Shown here: in pieces, positions 39,874 through 49,881 of the stretch
How the letters are laid out: each line of letters begins with the position of its first letter
Numbering within the stretch: position 1 is the stretch's first letter
From: Stentor coeruleus
Lineage: Eukaryota; Ciliophora; Heterotrichea; Heterotrichida; Stentoridae
Direction of reading: 5' to 3'
Length of the DNA: 64,000 bases
Assembly: GCA_001970955.1 (NCBI GenBank)
Contig: MPUH01000065.1
Coordinates: forward strand, 60,171-124,170
Translations under genes and position numbers: made by a program
The notes under the pieces: model-generated
Database searches by the model: none
The model's input: only the letters and a program-made list of their open reading frames with translations
Told to the model about the DNA's origin: nothing

Positions 39874-42297
39874 ATGAATATGAGCAATTCTTTTAACCAT
39901 GAAGAAACCAGCCCATCCCCAGACATGAAATATAAACCATTTCGTCCAGAAAGCGCCAGAGTAGGTAGCATGTATCCAATAAATACAAAAAGGCTTAAAA
40001 ATACTCTGCCGACTTTTAGACCTGCATCAGAAAAAATCCATAAAAGCAATTCATCTGCAAAAATCCAACCCAAGTCCCCGAAATTAAACCGCGGACAATT
40101 ATTTGAAGAAAATCTAACCTTGAAGATGAAAACTCATACTATACAATCAGAAAACTTAAGATTAAAGACAAAAATCACTCAGATTAAACATGATTTAACT
40201 AAAAAAGATGTTGTGGATTACTCATTAGCGAGGTTATCAAATAGGAGTCATTTGATACCTAATTTGAAACAGACTATTAAGGATGTAAAAGATCATCTGA
40301 GAGAGAAGGAAGATGAGTTAATGGTATTGAAAAAAAATGCCAAGTGCACAAAGATAAATGAAGCAGAGATTGAGTTGCAGAGTTATATTGAAGAGTGCAT
40401 GAGATTGAGACATAACTTGCAGGAAATTATGGTCCAGAAGCAAATATCTCTCGGAACATTAGAATATGAAGAAAAACTTTACAAACAAAACCGACACATA
40501 AAATTCCTTGAAAAAGAAGGTTTTGAATGTGGAAGCGCACTTAGTAGAGTTAGAGATGAAATTATAAACCTCAAGGAAAAATCGTCCAACTTTGACAGCC
40601 CATCAAAAAAACGCATAAAACCCTCACAGAGCAAACAGGAACTCGAAAACTATAAATCAGAAATTTTAGAAATCAAAAGCAGAATAGAAATAGATAGAAT
40701 AGAATATGAACAAAGGGAAAACAAACTAAAAGCTGAAGCGAAAAAACTGAGAAAATCCAAAGAATCCATATCCGAAAAAATAAAAAACGCCGAAACAAAG
40801 CTCGAAGACCAGCAAATCCTCATAGAAAAACTCCGTGCTGAACTTCAGGAACATGAAAATAAGCTTAGAAATGCAAAATACGCTGATACCCCATCTTTTA
40901 CCGACAGTCATGGGTTAAAACTCCCAAACCCACCAAAACTATTCCAAAAAATCTATAATCTTATAAGAAAAAAGCAGATGATAACCGATGTTTTCTTTAG
41001 CATTATGGACAAAAACAGCAATGGAAGTGTTGATTCTGATGAAATATACAAGTTTATGGTAACAAATGGGTGTAAACTTAAAAAAAAATACGTAATCGAA
41101 GCTTTGACACTTATAGGCTATGCTTCAACCTCAATACCTTTATATTTATTCCAAGAACATTATGAGAAATATGATTATAATGATATTATTGAAGAGTCAA
41201 GTAGTGAAGAAATTGTCCCAGAGCCTAAAAAAATGGTTAAAAAACTCACATATCATACAGCAACTCCTAATCTACCTGAAGGACCAATTATACCAGAAGC
41301 TACAGTTGGTCCAAGGGTGATATGGGTAGAAAAAAAGATCCCAACTGTTAAGTTTGAAGAAATAAGTGGGGTAATTGATGAGATTTTTATGAAGATGAGA
41401 GCTGCGAAACTTCCTAAGACTAAACTTTTGGCTAAAGTGTTTGGTAGTGACTTTGACCCTGATGAAGGTATAACTATATCTGCTTTGGAATCTTTATTAA
41501 ACTCTTCTACACTGAATTTTGGTAATAAGGAAATCAATTATTTGCTGGCTAGGTTTCTTATTGAGCCTGAAGGCGTATCAGAAATCCCAGAAAAATCCTT
41601 AAAAGACTTAAAATCGGGAATTCTAATTATTTGCAAGAGATTCACAAAATATTTCAATGACTGGGAAGTCTATACTGATGAAGAAGTTAAAACGACACTA
41701 GATTTTATCTATAAAGAATTAGGTAAAATCAAAAGCGAAATCCGTGAAAGTTGTGGCAAATATGATCAAGATTCCAAAGGTTGGTTAGACTTTTCAACAT
41801 TCCGCCAAGCAGTTACTGAAGCTGGAGGTCAACTTTCAGATCATGACTGGGACATATGGAAACTAGAAATTTATCCTTTCCTTGAATTCAATTATATCGG
41901 TTTCCTTAACTCAATAAAATCATGTAGACCTCCAGAATCAAGTCTAAAAATCCTTTGCAAAAAACTTAACACTATATCAACACCCCCAGAATCTATCTTT
42001 AAAGCTACACCAAAAGGACTTATATCAGCTGAAGATTTTATAGAAGGTATAAACAAACTAAACTTAGATTTTACAAATGAAGAAATGATAGAACTTATGG
42101 AATCTGTTAAGCATCAAGATAACAAATTCACTTTACAAGTTAATATAAGCGATCTTAATAATATGCTAACCCGAGCTGGATTCAAATCTCAAACTATAAG
42201 CTCAGATGATGAACATTCTCATAGAAAATCATTAGAAATCAAGCAAGAAAATCTTAAAAGTATTAGTGAAAGTTCTTCAAGTAGCAAAGATAATTAA
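39874..42297 (+). CDS. Coiled-coil and EF-hand protein
   Basis: 807 residues. Residues 1-70 are Ser/Pro-rich; ~80-340 form long coiled coils (AEAKKLRKSKESISEKIKNA is an example). Near 375-390, DKNSNGSVDSDEIYKFM is a good EF-hand loop (Asp, Asn, Ser, then Glu), and a second, weaker one appears near 630-645 (KYDQDSKGWLDFSTFRQAV). The C-terminal half looks like several degenerate EF-hand pairs plus linkers, ending in a Ser-rich tail. Architecture resembles calcium-regulated axonemal or cortical proteins; no orthologue is named. Stop TAA. Confidence 0.85.
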   Translation: MNMSNSFNHEETSPSPDMKYKPFRPESARVGSMYPINTKRLKNTLPTFRPASEKIHKSNSSAKIQPKSPKLNRGQLFEENLTLKMKTHTIQSENLRLKTKITQIKHDLTKKDVVDYSLARLSNRSHLIPNLKQTIKDVKDHLREKEDELMVLKKNAKCTKINEAEIELQSYIEECMRLRHNLQEIMVQKQISLGTLEYEEKLYKQNRHIKFLEKEGFECGSALSRVRDEIINLKEKSSNFDSPSKKRIKPSQSKQELENYKSEILEIKSRIEIDRIEYEQRENKLKAEAKKLRKSKESISEKIKNAETKLEDQQILIEKLRAELQEHENKLRNAKYADTPSFTDSHGLKLPNPPKLFQKIYNLIRKKQMITDVFFSIMDKNSNGSVDSDEIYKFMVTNGCKLKKKYVIEALTLIGYASTSIPLYLFQEHYEKYDYNDIIEESSSEEIVPEPKKMVKKLTYHTATPNLPEGPIIPEATVGPRVIWVEKKIPTVKFEEISGVIDEIFMKMRAAKLPKTKLLAKVFGSDFDPDEGITISALESLLNSSTLNFGNKEINYLLARFLIEPEGVSEIPEKSLKDLKSGILIICKRFTKYFNDWEVYTDEEVKTTLDFIYKELGKIKSEIRESCGKYDQDSKGWLDFSTFRQAVTEAGGQLSDHDWDIWKLEIYPFLEFNYIGFLNSIKSCRPPESSLKILCKKLNTISTPPESIFKATPKGLISAEDFIEGINKLNLDFTNEEMIELMESVKHQDNKFTLQVNISDLNNMLTRAGFKSQTISSDDEHSHRKSLEIKQENLKSISESSSSSKDN

Positions 42298-42658
42298 TTA
42301 TATAATCTTTGAGTTAATATCCAACATATTAACTTAAAGTTAAAATTTAATGATGTTTACAAGTTTTATAAATGTTTTTTGCGCAAAGTTGTTGTTTATA
42401 AATCCTTTCTTATTTTTTATTAATGATATTTTTATTGTAGTTTAAATGTCTTGAGTAAACTTTAAGATTTATGATTCTTGATTGATTTATTAAAAAGTTA
42501 TAAATTCCTTTAGTAAATTAGTAAAAATATGCAAATATTTTTTCTCTGAGGTCTCTATACTACGATTCTTTAAGTTGAATGGTTTTATTTCTCAAACAGA
42601 GAAAGTTGATTATGTTTTTTATATCCATTTATAATACCTAAAAGGTTTTTCCTATAAG
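42298..42658. other. Convergent intergenic, 0.36 kb
   Basis: Between two converging 3' ends. T-rich on the plus strand; no gene or repeat recognised. Confidence 0.5.
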
Positions 42659-43543
42659 CTATTTAAAATCAAAGTCTTCTTCTTCATTAACTTGTGGCTT
42701 GGCTGTTAAAACTATTGCCCTGACAAACCTAACAAGCTATATATAAAATACCGGGGCTTCTATATGGTTCCAAGACACTTTCCTTGCCGCAGCATCATAT
42801 TTCGGCTGATTGCCTTCATCATATGCATCATAAAGATCAGATATTGTAGAATATTCTGCAGACATAGGGAAACATTCAATTCTACAGATTTCTCTAAACT
42901 TCTCCTCTTTGACGCCAGGATTATCTACTAAAATCAAAGCTAAAATACACATAGCAACCTTGTTTATATGATGATCTCTTTTTAATGCCTGGGCAAAAAG
43001 AAGCTCTTTTTCATATATCGTCATAGCATCTTTTAATAAACGATTTTCTAATAACAAAGTTGCATAAGGTGTTGTCACATCTTTAGTAAATTGATACAAT
43101 TGCTCATCTGCTAGTAAGTTTATAGCCAAAGCATACATTTTGTTAGATAATTCTATGAGTTCTTTGCTTTTGAATTCAGCAGCTATGAAAAGGTACATTC
43201 TTAAAGCTTTTTCTCCATTGCCATTTATTCTAAAAAACTCGACAGCTTTTTCTGTGGCTTCTGCAGCTTTAGAGTATTTTTCATTTCTCACGCTTAAGAT
43301 AGCGATTGTTTCATAGTTTCTTGCTGCTGCCCATATGCTGTATGCTTGTTACTCATTCATTTGTTCATTTACTTTGGCAAGTTGCTCATAGGCATCTATA
43401 GCCCCATCAATGTTCCGTTCTTGTTCAAAAGCTTTGGATGCTGCTTCAAAGTGAATGGCAGCACTGGCGAAGTCTGGCTTCCACTTGAACAATCCGGTTT
43501 TAATGCACTTAAGACCTTTTTTATACTCAGAAGTCCCTGACAT
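42659..43543 (-). CDS. NAPG: Gamma-SNAP (soluble NSF attachment protein), two micro-introns
   Basis: Three exons: 43353-43543, 42752-43337 and 42659-42736, joined across 15-nt introns gtaacaagcatacag (43338-43352) and gtattttatatatag (42737-42751). The spliced frame is 855 nt, 284 residues, stop TAG. The N-terminus KTGLFKWKPDFASAAIHFEA carries the gamma-SNAP signature, and TPR-like helix pairs run through the protein (IDAYEQLAKVNEQMNEDIWAA, YSKAAEATEKAVEFFRINGNG). The third exon restores the acidic-Phe tail EEEDFDFK. It would recruit NSF to SNARE complexes for disassembly. The two introns sit at phases 2 and 0. Confidence 0.9.
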
Positions 43544-43617
43544 ATATATTAACACCCAAAAAAATATTAAGAAATATGATATTAATAACTTAAACAACTG
43601 GATAAATTATTGCAGGT

Positions 43618-44624
43618 TAAAGTCACAAACACTTGAAATTTCAATTTCAATAAATTCATTCATACCCATGTATAATCCCAAGAGTTCTTGACAATCCAAT
43701 AAAGGAGTTGTGCCAGTAGTATCATAACCAACAATAAGAGCATCATGATCAAGATTGCTCAACAATTCTTAGTAAGAACTCTAGTCTTATTTTCAAGAAT
43801 TTTCGTCAGCTTCAATAGCAATAGATATTGGTTGTTGAGCTACTGTATTTTGAAGAGCAGTTGGGTTATTAGCTTCAGCTTCAGCATTAGTATATGAGCT
43901 AATGGTAGCAGCGAAATTCGAAGCTTTAATCTTGTTACAAAGACCATCTTTAGCAGTATATAGGTAGTAATACCTTTATTTGTAATAATTCATTTGAAAG
44001 CATCATCCATAAGTCCTCCATTACAATCCATGTTACCTTCACTTCTTGAACAATCAACAAGTTGTTGTTTTGAAAGGGAGACTAAAGTATGGCCAATAAG
44101 GAACCAGGCACCTTCAACTGAACCAGTAGTTGAGAAAACTTAGCATGATTCGCATTACCTTGGTTTTTCACTGAGGTAGCAGCACCTTTAGTTCCAGTCA
44201 ACTGAAGCTGGAGCAGTTGAACCTTTAAAAGTTTTAACATTAACTAATTGCCTAGCTAGGAATCTGTGGGTTAGGTAATTGCTTCTGAACTAATGAAATT
44301 CATAAATACCTAGTACCATTGTATCATCCATTAAGTTGAGAACTCTAATATAAGCGAGTTTATCACGGAATATTGAATCTATAAGTAAATTCTTTTTCTG
44401 TGGCATATATACTTTATTGTATATAACTATGAATTCATGTTTCTCAGCGTTTAAGATTGACAAGAACTTGTTTTTGTTACTTCTGATAATTGCTACTTTC
44501 AAATGATGCATTTCATTGCTACACAACGATGATGGAAATTGTTTACTTTTTAGGTTAATTTTTTTACGAATTTCGGAAACCTTTTTCATCTACTGCTGCG
44601 GTTTTCGTTATAGTTACCCAACAT
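43618..44624 (-). pseudogene. Dead copy of the neighbouring papain-family protease
   Basis: About 1.0 kb on the same strand as the intact protease at 45553-46611. It matches it along its length: the N-terminal half keeps the propeptide words (FLSILNAEKHEF, LAYIRVLNLMDDTMVLGIYEF), and the C-terminal half keeps runs such as gaatccaat-type DNA identity and the NSWG-region pattern. Stops and frameshifts interrupt it, and at the catalytic site CGSCW has become an unrelated string without Cys. Upstream flank similarity (acatttataataaaatctcc against atttatatatttctcc) suggests the duplication included some promoter. Confidence 0.85.
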
Positions 44625-45552
44625 TTATAATAAAATCTCCAGAAAAATGACTGAAATACTTGTTAGGAAAGATGAAGTTTCCTTGAGAGAAATCGAGTTT
44701 TGCGGTTGCAAACGGTTTTGGTTTGAAAAAGAGTGGATTATGTGATATTTGATGTTGGGTTAGTATTAATAATTATATTTTTGGTTTTGAAGTGGGTGAA
44801 AAATATTGCAATATAGTTATAAAAAAGATTAAGCATTGAAAAAGTAAAACTAAGCTGTTGTTTAGGAATATTTTAGACAAGTATTTAGAAATATTCAATC
44901 TAACTTCAGTTGTGGTAATTATTAGAATATTATCAACAAGTAAAAAATATGCTTTAAAGCAAAAAACATAATTTATTATAACTAAATTTGTGTTTAATTG
45001 TGTTGGGCTAATATAGTTTTGAACATAATTTTTTTTGTTTTAGTAAATTTTTTTATAGCTTTAGTTTTAGGTATAAAATTTGTATAGCCTAAATGTTGAT
45101 ATTTTAAAGAAATTATAGCTTTTTAACCAAATCAGGCAAACTTTAATCAAATTACTCTTTTTAACTATTTTCAAAAAATTAGTATAACTATAAGTTAGAT
45201 AATTATCATTATCAAAAAAATATAAAATCATTGATAATCAGGAAAACATATTATTAGAACAAAGCAATTTCTAAAAAAATTCAGTCTTATGTTGTTCAAA
45301 GTTTTTCCAAAAGCAATACGTAAATAATAATCCACCTATATTTCCTCTATCTTTAAATTTTCTCCTATTTCTTATTCAAAAAAAAAAACTCGAAGCAAAA
45401 CCCCACCTCAACTTAATCTATTTCCCATCATCATATATAAAAATTGGCTAAATCTTCCATTATATCAAAAACAAAAATACCATCCCATCATAGACCCTAA
45501 TCACCCCAATTTTTTCAAAAATAAAAGTTAACTAAATCAACTAAATAACTAA
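44625..45552. other. Intergenic, 0.93 kb
   Basis: No gene accepted. 44647 has a 32-codon plus-strand frame starting at an ATG, judged fortuitous. 45360-45552 is C-rich (3' flank of the protease gene). Confidence 0.5.
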
Positions 45553-46611
45553 TTATACAACCGGGTAAGAAGGTTGCATATTAATACCACAAACACCATT
45601 TCCGCTTGAAATTTCAATCTCAATATACCCACTCATGCCCCAAGTAGTACCCCAAGAGTTTTTAACAATCCAATAAGGAGGTGTGGCAGTGTTATCATAT
45701 CCAACAATAAGCACACCATGATCGAGATTAGTTCCACAGTTACTAGTCACAACACCACTTTGATAAAGTTGCCATACAGACTGATCAGCTTCAACACCAA
45801 TAGATACAGGTTGGGTAGCAACAGCATTCATAAGGTCATCAGGACTATTTGCAGTTACATCTTTAAAAGAGCTAATTGATGCAGCAATATTAGTAGATTC
45901 AGACTTATTACAAAGCCCGTCTTTAGCTTTATAAGGATAGTTAGCTTCACTTGTAATACCTTTATTTGCAATAATATACTTAAAAGCTTGATCCATACTA
46001 CCTCCACCACAGCCAAGATTACCATAAAGCCATGAACAATCCATTAGTTGTTGTTCTGATAATGAGACTAAAGAATGTCCAGCAATGAACCATGCACCTT
46101 CGACTGAGCCAGTAGTTGAAAATGACCAGCAAGATCCACATTGGCCTTGATCTTTTACTGGGGTAACTGCACCTTTAGTTCTCCAGTCAATACTACCTGG
46201 TGCTTGGATACCTGAGAAACTTGTTGGATTTACTTGTTCTCTTTTAGGTAATGATGATGGTAAGTAAATACTTTTGAATTCTGCGAAATCTAAATCAGCG
46301 AATTGGTTAATACCTAAGACCATTGTATTAGCCATTGAGTTAAATACTCTGATATAAGCGAGGTTATTACGGAATACTTTGAATCTGTGAGAGTATTCGT
46401 TTTCATCTGAATAGGCTTTGCTGTAGGACAGAATGAAGTTTTGGAATTCTTGCTCTTCAGCATTGAGGATTGACAAGAGGTGATTGTTATTTTTTGATAC
46501 TATGGCAAGTGTGCCTAGGATTCCGACTAAGGCGAATATTCCTATTATGGCAATAGTTGACTTTTTCCAACCTCTTTGTTGGTTATGGCTTTCATAATAT
46601 CCACCCAGCAT
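45553..46611 (-). CDS. Papain-family cysteine protease (cathepsin L-like) with N-terminal anchor
   Basis: 352 residues. A hydrophobic segment at 18-38 (TIAIIGIFALVGILGTLAIV) follows a 17-residue N-terminal tail, so it is a signal-anchor rather than a cleaved signal. The I29 inhibitor propeptide lies at about 54-112 (FQNFILSYSKAYSDENEYSH, INQFADLDFAEF). The mature domain begins near IDWRTKGAVTPVKDQGQ. The triad is intact: Cys161 in CGSCW, His298 in LDHGV, Asn318 in VKNSWG, with the QGQ oxyanion Gln. This is an active-looking lysosomal/food-vacuole type protease. A dead copy lies 0.93 kb downstream. Stop TAA. Confidence 0.95.
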   Translation of the reverse strand: MLGGYYESHNQQRGWKKSTIAIIGIFALVGILGTLAIVSKNNNHLLSILNAEEQEFQNFILSYSKAYSDENEYSHRFKVFRNNLAYIRVFNSMANTMVLGINQFADLDFAEFKSIYLPSSLPKREQVNPTSFSGIQAPGSIDWRTKGAVTPVKDQGQCGSCWSFSTTGSVEGAWFIAGHSLVSLSEQQLMDCSWLYGNLGCGGGSMDQAFKYIIANKGITSEANYPYKAKDGLCNKSESTNIAASISSFKDVTANSPDDLMNAVATQPVSIGVEADQSVWQLYQSGVVTSNCGTNLDHGVLIVGYDNTATPPYWIVKNSWGTTWGMSGYIEIEISSGNGVCGINMQPSYPVV

Positions 46612-46964
46612 TTTATATATTTCTCCAAAAAAATGTCTGACAGTCTTTGCTTGTAGTATAAAGTATTCATTTCCAGTTTGGAAAAATATAATTATTTAGA
46701 TTTTGATACAAAATCCCAATTAGTAAATAGACCAACAATATTTATCAATAATTATCAAAATTTTTTATAATAACTGCTTTTTTAGGGTTAGTTAAAATAT
46801 CATTTTTATAGCATAAACTTTAATGAATGTAATAAAGTACTTAATTTATCTTTCTATATATAGATAAAGCTGATACAATTTATATAACAAAAGATATAAA
46901 TTAAAAAGCTAAGTTTTAATCTGTTATATGCATAATTCTAACAACTATATAGTAAATGCTAAAA
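46612..46964. other. Intergenic, 0.35 kb, nothing recognised
   Basis: AT-rich; no gene or repeat seen. Confidence 0.5.
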
Positions 46965-47261
46965 TTAAGAAATCAAACTTTTATCTATAATCCTCCATTC
47001 AGGGATATCATTCTTCATTATTTCTTTCAACTTTATAGCATTTTCATATATCACATCAGCATGATTTCTTGCCTCTTCAGGTAATGGGTGATTTTCTAAT
47101 TCACATGATAATTGGTAAATACGCTTAACTATTTTCTGTGCTGATAACTTCTCGTTTTTCTTAAGTGTTGGGTCTTTTATTTTCTTTGCATCAGAAATAA
47201 TTTCTTCACGGCTTCTTCTAAAGGTTATTTGCATCCCATACGGATAACTGTTAGATTTCAT
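46965..47261 (-). CDS. Small helical protein, unrecognised
   Basis: 98 residues. A basic N-terminus (MKSNSYPYGMQITFRRSREE) is followed by helix-forming, Lys/Glu-rich sequence (SAQKIVKRIYQLSCELENHP) and DVIYENAIKLKEIMKN. No family recognised, no signal peptide. Clear ATG and TAA, and a protein-like composition distinct from the flanking AT-rich DNA, support a gene, but it is short. Confidence 0.6.
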   Translation of the reverse strand: MKSNSYPYGMQITFRRSREEIISDAKKIKDPTLKKNEKLSAQKIVKRIYQLSCELENHPLPEEARNHADVIYENAIKLKEIMKNDIPEWRIIDKSLIS

Positions 47262-47769
47262 ATAAATTATTATAAAAAAGATTAAATCATGATGATTTTT
47301 TTTTTCAATAACGAGTTTACATCAAATGATTATTTAAATAGAAAATATCTTAAATAATTATGCAGTGAGATGAAATAGGATTTCTTATATAAAATCCAAC
47401 TGTAGAGTTAATATCTTTATAATGTACCTTTTGAAGCTAAATTGTATTAAAATGAATCACTGATTGTTTATTTATATGCTAGCAAAATAATAATACTGAT
47501 ATTCATCGCTTGCTAAAAATATTTCTTTAATTTTTCCTTTAGTATTTGAATCCTGTGAAAAAATAATAGTTTAATGTTAATTTCAAGTAGCTTTAATACC
47601 TTTTAACAATTAAAATCATACAACTTTCACAACATTATACCATATCAGAAGTTTTAGAAAAGTCAGCATCAATACTCCACCTTAATCTTTTAATTAATAA
47701 AACCCAACAAATTTTCTTATTATTTCTTATCTATTCCAGGATCATTAAGCATATTTTCCATATATTAAT
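47262..47769. promoter_or_regulatory. Divergent intergenic region, 0.51 kb
   Basis: Between divergent starts; 47610-47760 is C-containing and G-poor. No motif named. Confidence 0.4.
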
Positions 47770-49252
47770 ATGGAAAAGTACATAGAATTAATAGAAGCAG
47801 CAGATATCGAGAATTTTAAACTTTGCATAGAACCTGAAGAATCATTAAGTCACTTAGTTGATGCAAAGAATCAGTCCCTTCTCCACGCTTCAGCCATCTG
47901 CGGTGTTTTTAACATCCTAGAATCCCTACTCCAACATGTATAAAAAATTCAGGAATCTCATATCCTTACTATTGAAAAACTAGATGAATTAATCAATTTA
48001 AAAAACACAGATGGTAACACAGCATTTATGTTTGCAGCAATGGGTGGTTATAATGTAAAAAGTAACTTAGCATATAATGGAACTACTTATAAAACATGGT
48101 TCTGAAATCCACACACTTAATTCTCAAGGGAAAAATGCAGTTCATCTAGCTGCAGAAAAAGATTTTGCCCATACTGTAGCTTTTCTTGCAGAGAGAAATG
48201 TTAAACTTACAAAACATTCATTAAATAAAGATACTCCTTTACATTTAGCTGTTGATATGAATGCATATAAAACAGTAAGTCTACTTATTGCTATGAAAAT
48301 CTCTAAAAGAAAAATTGATGGAAAAGGTCGTACTGCTTTGCATATTGCATCTAAAAATAACAACTCAAAGCTTGTAAGATTGCTTATGCTTAAAGGGTTT
48401 AATAGATATGCTAAAGATCTTGAAGGGAAAATCCCAAAAGACCTTGCTACTGAGAAAGAGACAATAATTCTATTTAATGCTAATGGATTTTTAGAATTGT
48501 TTGGATATAGAGGGATGATTGATGGGGGAGGTAAAAAAAACTTCCTTCCTTTTAGTGTCTTGTGCTTCCTTTTGCTAACTGTAGTTATTGTGGATGGGAT
48601 ATTTTTGGAGAATTGTAAAGATTATATAGACAATAGTAAAATAACTTATATTTTATCAGGAATAGCTTTAGTTGATGTTGCTCTGATTGTATTTTTGATT
48701 ACAAGCGATCCAGGTTATGTAGCTAAAGGAGATCCTAATAATTTGATAGTATTTTTTATATAGAAACTTTATAGTGATTCAACTAATGAAGTCTGTCCAG
48801 AGTGCTTCATAGTCCGGCCAGAACGTTCACGGCACTGTTTTTTCTGTAGACGTTGCGTGATTAAATATGATCATCACTGCCAATGGGTAAACAACTGCAT
48901 TGGTGCTCGGTATCTTTTATATAGTAATCTTGGAGCATTCTACACTTTCCTCCTTCTCACATTAGCATCATGCATTTTACTCTTATATCAATGCATTAAT
49001 GCTTTTATTCTCTCTAACTCTGAAAACACAATCGACAATATTAGTCGCACAGCTTTCATCTCAGTTACTTCATTTCTTTGCATTCTAGGTTTTGGGGCTT
49101 TTATTATGATTTTTAGGCTTTATCTTCTTCATACAAAAAATTTCTTCCTCGGAAAAACTTCTAGTGAAAGGTTTTCAAGGTCAGGACTTAGGCTTTCTCA
49201 AATAACTACACCTTCATTAAAGAACTTTTTTACAATGTTTTGTAATCTTTAA
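47770..49252 (+). CDS. Ankyrin-repeat DHHC palmitoyltransferase, three micro-introns
   Basis: Four exons, 47770-47937, 47953-48054, 48071-48748 and 48764-49252, separated by gtataaaaaattcag (15 nt), gtaaaaagtaacttag (16 nt) and gtattttttatatag (15 nt). The spliced product is 478 residues. Ankyrin repeats fill about residues 36-235 (NSQGKNAVHLAAEKDFAHTV, KDTPLHLAVDMNAYKTVSLL, KGRTALHIASKNNNSKLVRL). Two membrane helices follow (LPFSVLCFLLLTVVIVDGIF, ILSGIALVDVALIVFLI). Exon 4 then holds the Cys-rich domain CPECFIVRPERSRHCFFCRR with the active-site DHHC in YDHHCQWVNNC, then two more helices. This is the HIP14/ZDHHC17 layout. The frequent DHHCPW is DHHCQW here. Stop TAA. Confidence 0.93.
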
Positions 49253-49314
49253 TATAATTTTTTAAAGCATTATAAAACTAATGATTAGTATTAAAGGTAA
49301 ATTTCCAATATAAT

Positions 49315-49770
49315 ATGTCCTTAAAAATCGCTGTAGCTTGTGATCACGCAGGGTTCCATCTTAAACAGACTTTACTTGATTTTCTTAGGAATAAGAATAT
49401 TGAGTTTACAGATTTTGGAGTTAATTCAACTGACCCTGTTGATTATCCTAATTATGCACGGATGGTTTGTGAAGCTGTGAATTCAGGTGAGCATAATAGA
49501 GGATTACTTGTCTGTGGAAGTGGTTTAGGTATGTCAATTGCTGCTAATAAATTCCCTGGTATAAGATGTGCTCTTATTCACGATAGCTATGGTGCTAAAA
49601 TGGCTAGAGAACATAACAATGCTAATGTTATTGCTTTCGGGGAAAGGGTTACTGGCTCAGGAGTTGCTATGGAAGCTTTTGAAATTTGGCTAAATACTGA
49701 TTTTCTTGGCGATGGGACCAGTCATGCTCGCAGAGTTGCTATACTTGATAGTTTAATAGCAAAAAATTAA
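49315..49770 (+). CDS. rpiB: Ribose-5-phosphate isomerase B
   Basis: 151 residues, the full RpiB/LacAB length. It interconverts ribose-5-phosphate and ribulose-5-phosphate in the pentose phosphate pathway. Key segments: IAVACDHAGFHLK (DHAG at 10-13), VDYPNYA, the catalytic-loop LLVCGSGLGMSIAANK (with the Cys-Gly-Ser/Thr-Gly motif, Cys67 region), RCALIHDSYGAKMAREHNNA, and the VIAFGERVTG strand. RpiB is the bacterial and protist form, while animals use RpiA. Gap from the DHHC gene is 62 bp on the same strand. Stop TAA. Confidence 0.95.
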   Translation: MSLKIAVACDHAGFHLKQTLLDFLRNKNIEFTDFGVNSTDPVDYPNYARMVCEAVNSGEHNRGLLVCGSGLGMSIAANKFPGIRCALIHDSYGAKMAREHNNANVIAFGERVTGSGVAMEAFEIWLNTDFLGDGTSHARRVAILDSLIAKN

Positions 49771-49881
49771 TAGTTAATTTATTAATTGAAGAAAGTGTGT
49801 GATGAAGCTATGATATTGTTGATAATTTGATGATTTTTATGATAAAGATGTAGGCTAAACCTATTTGATTTTTTAATTCTA

